Made by a program: the position numbers and the translations under genes. Below are positions 6,320 to 8,697 of a stretch of 8,697 nucleotides of DNA, in pieces. Location: NCBI GenBank assembly GCA_023392575.1, contig JAEVYV010000339.1, forward strand, positions 1 to 8,697, given 5' to 3'. This DNA comes from Bacteroidota bacterium. Its GTDB lineage: Bacteria > Bacteroidota > Bacteroidia > Chitinophagales > Chitinophagaceae. How positions within the stretch are numbered: the stretch's first letter is position 1; every line of letters begins with the position of its first letter. Below the pieces are notes generated by a model, which saw nothing but the letters and a program-made list of their open reading frames with translations, did not search any database and was not told the origin of the DNA.

Positions 6320-7458
6320 GTTACATCTTCGCTGGTAATGCTTTTGCCGGAAAGAATGACCAATCTTTCCACCACATTGCGCAGCTCCCGGATATTTCCT
6401 GTCCAGTTGTATTCCTGCAGAAGCTTCAGAGCATCGTCCGAAATCATTTTCCGGGCAACTCCATAATCTTCGCAAATATCATCGAGGAAGGTTTCTACCA
6501 ATAGTGGAATATCGTCTCTTCGTTCATTCAGTGAGGGAACATGAATAACGATAACGCTTAAACGATGATAAAGATCGAGGCGGAAGTTCTTTGCCTCCAC
6601 TTCCTTCATCAGGTCTTTGTTGGTGGCCGCAATCACCCGAACGTCAACATTAATGTCTTTATCGGCTCCAACCCTGGTTATCTTTCCCTCCTGCAATGCC
6701 CGCAGCACCTTGGCTTGCGCATTCAGGCTCATGTCGCCAATTTCGTCCAGAAACAAAGTGCCTCCATTGGCCTGTTCAAACTTGCCGATGCGCTGTTTAA
6801 TGGCCGACGTAAAAGAACCTTTTTCGTGACCAAATAATTCGCTTTCGATCAGTTCGCTGGGAATGGCGGCGCAGTTTACTTCCACCAAGGCATTGCCGGC
6901 GCGGTTGCTTTTCTCGTGCAGCCAGCGGGCCACTAGTTCCTTCCCTACTCCGTTCTCGCCGGTAATCAAAACCCGTGCTTCTGTGGGCGCCACTTTTTCA
7001 ATGGTTTCCTTAATTTTTTTGATGGGTTCTGATTGCCCGATCATCTCCTGCACCTTGAAGGCTTTCCGCTTCAGGGTTTTGGTTTCATGTACCAGCGTGT
7101 TCCGCTCCATGGCGTTGCGAATGGTAATGAGCAACCGGTTCAGGTCGGGTGGTTTTTGAATAAAATCGTACGCCCCTTTTTTTACGGCCTCTACTGCGGT
7201 TTCAATATTGCCGTGGCCGGAGATCATGATAACCGGCACATCCGGGTTGATTTCCACAGCCCGCTGCAAAAAATCAATTCCGTCAATTTTGGGCATCTTA
7301 ATATCGCACAAAACAGCATCATAGGTTTTTTCCTTAAACTTTTTCAGGCCCTCTTCGCCATCGGCAGCCTCCTCTATTTTGTAACCTTCAAAAGAAAGTA
7401 TTTCGGTGAGGGTTTTCCTAATTGCTTTTTCATCATCAATGATCAGAATCGTAGGCAT
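6301..7458 (-). CDS. NtrC-like sigma-54 response regulator without a DNA-binding domain
   Basis: A 385-residue two-component regulator. Residues 1-120 are a receiver domain with acidic pocket D8-D9, phosphoacceptor D52 (CDIKMP), S80 and K102. Residues ~138-370 are a sigma-54-activating AAA+ domain: Walker A GENGVGKE (167-174), Walker B GGTLFLDEIG (D238-E239), arginine residues in FRLDLYHRL (R293, R299), and sensor II in WTGNIRELRN (R357). The sigma-54-contacting loop reads GSFTSA (214-219) rather than GAFTGA, with the key F216 and T217 kept. The protein stops 15 residues after VVERLVILSG, exactly where the Fis-type helix-turn-helix normally begins, so that domain is absent. Full-length relatives are usually 440-480 residues. 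No frameshifted remainder is visible downstream. It would activate sigma-54 RNA polymerase in response to an unlinked histidine kinase; no kinase gene is in the window. The ATG at 7458 begins the conserved MPTILIIDDE. Confidence 0.94.
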   Translation of the reverse strand: MPTILIIDDEKAIRKTLTEILSFEGYKIEEAADGEEGLKKFKEKTYDAVLCDIKMPKIDGIDFLQRAVEINPDVPVIMISGHGNIETAVEAVKKGAYDFIQKPPDLNRLLITIRNAMERNTLVHETKTLKRKAFKVQEMIGQSEPIKKIKETIEKVAPTEARVLITGENGVGKELVARWLHEKSNRAGNALVEVNCAAIPSELIESELFGHEKGSFTSAIKQRIGKFEQANGGTLFLDEIGDMSLNAQAKVLRALQEGKITRVGADKDINVDVRVIAATNKDLMKEVEAKNFRLDLYHRLSVIVIHVPSLNERRDDIPLLVETFLDDICEDYGVARKMISDDALKLLQEYNWTGNIRELRNVVERLVILSGKSITSEDVTSYVSK

Positions 7459-7475
7459 ACATTTTATTAAGTTGG

Positions 7476-7483
7476 CAAAGTAA
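7476..7483 (-). promoter_or_regulatory. Weak -7-like box before the response regulator
   Basis: The minus strand reads TTACTTTG, one mismatch from TAnnTTTG, ending 17 bases before the ATG at 7458. No TTTG is at the -33 distance. The position is right for a short-leader promoter, but the match is weaker than the upstream promoter at 7586-7616. Confidence 0.3.
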
Positions 7484-7520
7484 ACGAAATCGTAACAATT
7501 ACGGGGAGGGCAAGGTGCAG

Positions 7521-7551
7521 AAAAAGAAAAGGCCGGATAGAAATCCAGCCT
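7521..7551 (-). terminator. Intrinsic terminator upstream of the response regulator
   Basis: On the minus strand AGGCTGGAT (7551-7543) pairs with ATCCGGCCT (7538-7530) with one A-C mismatch and a 4-base loop (TTCT). It runs directly into a T-rich tail, TTTTCTTTTT (7530-7521). It lies 63 bases before the regulator ATG and about 200 bases after the pdhB terminator, so it would end a transcript that starts within the spacer. Confidence 0.7.
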
Positions 7552-7580
7552 CGTGTAAAATCCAATATCCTATGAAAAAC
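7521..7580 (-). ncRNA. Candidate ~60-nt small RNA or attenuator leader
   Basis: This is the stretch between the predicted start of the promoter at 7586-7616 and the end of the terminator tail. The RNA would contain GGATA at 7570-7566, a second GGAT further on, and the terminator hairpin. The first GGATA can pair with TATCC (7539-7535) of the terminator's 3' arm, so a competing, antiterminator-like structure is possible. It is either a free-standing short RNA or the leader of the regulator mRNA with conditional termination. I do not recognise it as a named RNA family. The boundaries are inferred from signals only. Confidence 0.4.
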
Positions 7581-7585
7581 CGAGA

Positions 7586-7616
7586 CAAAGATGTGGGCAG
7601 AAAACGGAATTTCAAA
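7586..7616 (-). promoter_or_regulatory. Bacteroidota-type promoter (-33 TTTG, -7 CATCTTTG)
   Basis: On the minus strand TTTG at 7616-7613 is separated by exactly 19 bases from CATCTTTG at 7593-7586. This is a full -33 match and a 7-of-8 match to TAnnTTTG at canonical spacing, the best promoter in the window. An AT-rich tract (about 7615-7640) lies just upstream. Transcription would begin near 7580 and read toward the regulator. Confidence 0.6.
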
Positions 7617-7754
7617 ACTTATTTTAAAATATTTTTTTGAGAATAACCAGATTGAAAATGAATGCGTTGCAGGCTCGCTGCCGGATGGGGAAAACTCTAC
7701 AACTTGGGGAAGGTTGTCCGCAAAGTGCGACAAAAACAGACGTGAGGGGGAGAA

Positions 7755-7803
7755 TTAAAAAGGTTGGCAGGGAAAATAAATTCTATCCACCGGCCAACCT
7801 TTT
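7755..7803 (-). terminator. pdhB: Intrinsic terminator of pdhB
   Basis: AAAAGGTTGGC (7758-7768) and GCCAACCTTTT (7793-7803) are perfectly complementary over 11 pairs around a 24-base loop. The stem starts 6 bases past the pdhB stop. On the minus strand it is followed by TTTTTAATT. A T-rich end is also present on the plus side (CTTTTCGCTTTT), so weak bidirectional action is possible. Confidence 0.8.
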
Positions 7804-7808
7804 CGCTT

Positions 7809-8697
7809 TTATTTCTTCAGGTACATTACTTCTTTAACCAGCTTCACCGTACGGGGCACATCGGGCAAAGCGGCTGCTACCAGGTTGGGCGCATAGTGCA
7901 GCGGTGCATCGGCAGCTGTAATGCGGCGGATGGGTGCATCCAAATAATCAAACCCCTCTTTTTGTATGCGGTACGTGATCTCGGAAGACACCGACGCAAA
8001 GGGCCATTGTTCTTCTACAATCACCAGGCGGTTGGTTTTCTTTACACTCTCCAAAATGGTCATCCAGTCCAACGGGCGGATGGTTCTCAGGTCGATGACT
8101 TCGGCGCTGATGCCTTCTTTTTCCAGTTCCGCGGCTGCACCCAAAGCTACTTTCATCATTTTGTTGAAAGAAACGATGGTCACGTCACGCCCCTGGCGTT
8201 TTACATCGGCCTTTCCCAGCGGGATATAATATTCTTCGTCCGGAATTTCGCTTTTGTCGCCGTACATCACTTCGCTTTCCATAAAGATCACGGGATCTTC
8301 TTCATAACGAATGGCCTGCTTCAACAAACCCTTGGCATCGTATCCATTGCTTACCGAAACCACTTTAAGTCCGGGGATGTTGGCATACAATGCCTCAAAA
8401 GCCGTAGAGTGCTGGGCGCCCAACTGGCCTGCAGATGCATTGGGCCCGCGAAAAACAATCGGACAAGTGATTTGCCCGCCGCTCATAGCCAGCATTTTGG
8501 AAGCGGTGTTTAAAATCTGGTCCAGGGCCAGTACGGCAAAGTTCCAGGTCATAAATTCTACAATGGGGCGCAAACCGTTTTGTGCAGCGCCAACGCCTAC
8601 AGCCGCAAAACCCAGTTCGGAAATGGGCGTATCGATGATCCGGCGGGGGCCAAACTCGGCCAGCATACCCTGGCTTACTTTATAGGCACCGTTGTAT
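7809..8697 (-). CDS. pdhB: Pyruvate dehydrogenase E1 component, beta subunit (5' end missing)
   Basis: Beta subunit of the alpha2-beta2 thiamine-diphosphate E1 enzyme that decarboxylates pyruvate and passes the acetyl group to the E2 lipoyl domain. About 295 residues are visible. The frame stays open to the right edge; in-frame codons before the internal ATG at 8666 read YNGAYKVSQG, the conserved lead into MLAEFGPRRIIDTPISE, so that ATG is not the start. About 30-35 N-terminal residues are missing, including the segment that contacts the cofactor (MGEEVAEY in relatives). The first domain has RPIVEFMTWNFAVLALDQI and GPNASAGQLGAQHS with the conserved active-site His. The C-terminal transketolase-type domain carries DVTIVSFNKM, IDLRTIRPLDWMTI and VIVEEQWPFASVSSEI, ending MYLKK. 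The alpha2-beta2 form is expected in this phylum. A branched-chain 2-oxoacid E1 beta is the main alternative, but the YNGAYKVSQG and PLDW signatures favour pyruvate dehydrogenase. Confidence 0.93.
   Translation of the reverse strand, partial: YNGAYKVSQGMLAEFGPRRIIDTPISELGFAAVGVGAAQNGLRPIVEFMTWNFAVLALDQILNTASKMLAMSGGQITCPIVFRGPNASAGQLGAQHSTAFEALYANIPGLKVVSVSNGYDAKGLLKQAIRYEEDPVIFMESEVMYGDKSEIPDEEYYIPLGKADVKRQGRDVTIVSFNKMMKVALGAAAELEKEGISAEVIDLRTIRPLDWMTILESVKKTNRLVIVEEQWPFASVSSEITYRIQKEGFDYLDAPIRRITAADAPLHYAPNLVAAALPDVPRTVKLVKEVMYLKK

Larger units (their letters stand above)
7459..7808. other. Intergenic region between pdhB and the regulator
   Basis: This 350-base spacer holds, in minus-strand order, the pdhB terminator (7803-7755), about 135 bases with no strong features, a promoter (7616-7586), a short putative transcript with terminator (7580-7521), and a weak -7-like box just before the regulator. 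An 88-codon minus-strand open frame (7733-7467) crosses all these signals, is rich in Phe and Ser from T-rich DNA, and has no recognisable domain, so it is not called. A 22-codon ATG frame on the plus strand (7572-7640) is also not called. Confidence 0.6.

Noticed and set aside
7572..7640. 22-codon plus-strand ATG frame (Lys/Arg/Phe-rich peptide)
   Set aside because: It is opposite to the better-supported promoter and terminator signals. No plus-strand gene follows for it to lead, so a leader peptide role is unlikely.
7467..7733. 88-codon minus-strand frame just upstream of the regulator
   Set aside because: It runs across a strong promoter and an intrinsic terminator, and its Phe/Ser-rich content follows from T-rich DNA. 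No domain is recognisable, although its stop lies only 8 bases from the regulator start.
7764..8513. 249-codon open frame on the plus strand
   Set aside because: It is antisense to pdhB, begins inside the pdhB terminator and has no recognisable motif.

Overview
The window looks like ordinary chromosome from a member of the Bacteroidota, most likely a Chitinophagaceae-type bacterium. This is inferred from gene content and promoter style. The signal peptidase is a long 513-residue form with an extra hydrophobic N-terminal domain. Several starts are preceded by -7 boxes of the TAnnTTTG type known from this phylum, and no convincing Shine-Dalgarno sequences are seen. Base composition is moderate, and I saw no islands of foreign composition, integrases, transposases, CRISPR arrays, tRNAs or rRNAs.

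Layout, left to right. The 5' part of a UbiA-type prenyltransferase gene (minus strand) runs off the left edge. Next is a small SpoU/TrmH RNA methyltransferase (minus), then divergent mutS (plus), which fills 1188-3785. Converging on mutS, only 15 bases away, is cytidine deaminase (minus). Upstream of that are signal peptidase I (minus) and a roughly 410-base spacer rich in hairpins. Then comes an NtrC-like sigma-54 response regulator (minus) and a 350-base spacer. The pyruvate dehydrogenase E1 beta gene (minus) loses its first ~30 codons at the right edge.

These genes look like separate housekeeping units rather than one pathway: quinone prenylation, RNA modification, mismatch repair, pyrimidine salvage, protein export, nitrogen- or stress-type regulation, and central carbon metabolism. 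Clear intrinsic terminators on the minus strand follow lepB and pdhB, and a probable one follows the regulator, so most genes are transcribed on their own.

I found no clear new multi-gene system. The points most worth following up are: (1) the sigma-54 regulator ends straight after its AAA+ domain, has no Fis-type DNA-binding domain, and carries GSFTSA in place of GAFTGA; (2) a canonical Bacteroidota promoter followed about 30 bases later by an intrinsic terminator sits upstream of that regulator, which suggests a ~60-nt small RNA or an attenuated leader; (3) the lepB terminator tail overlaps the likely -7 element of cdd; (4) a degenerate CGCAAAG-type intergenic repeat lies before the prenyltransferase.
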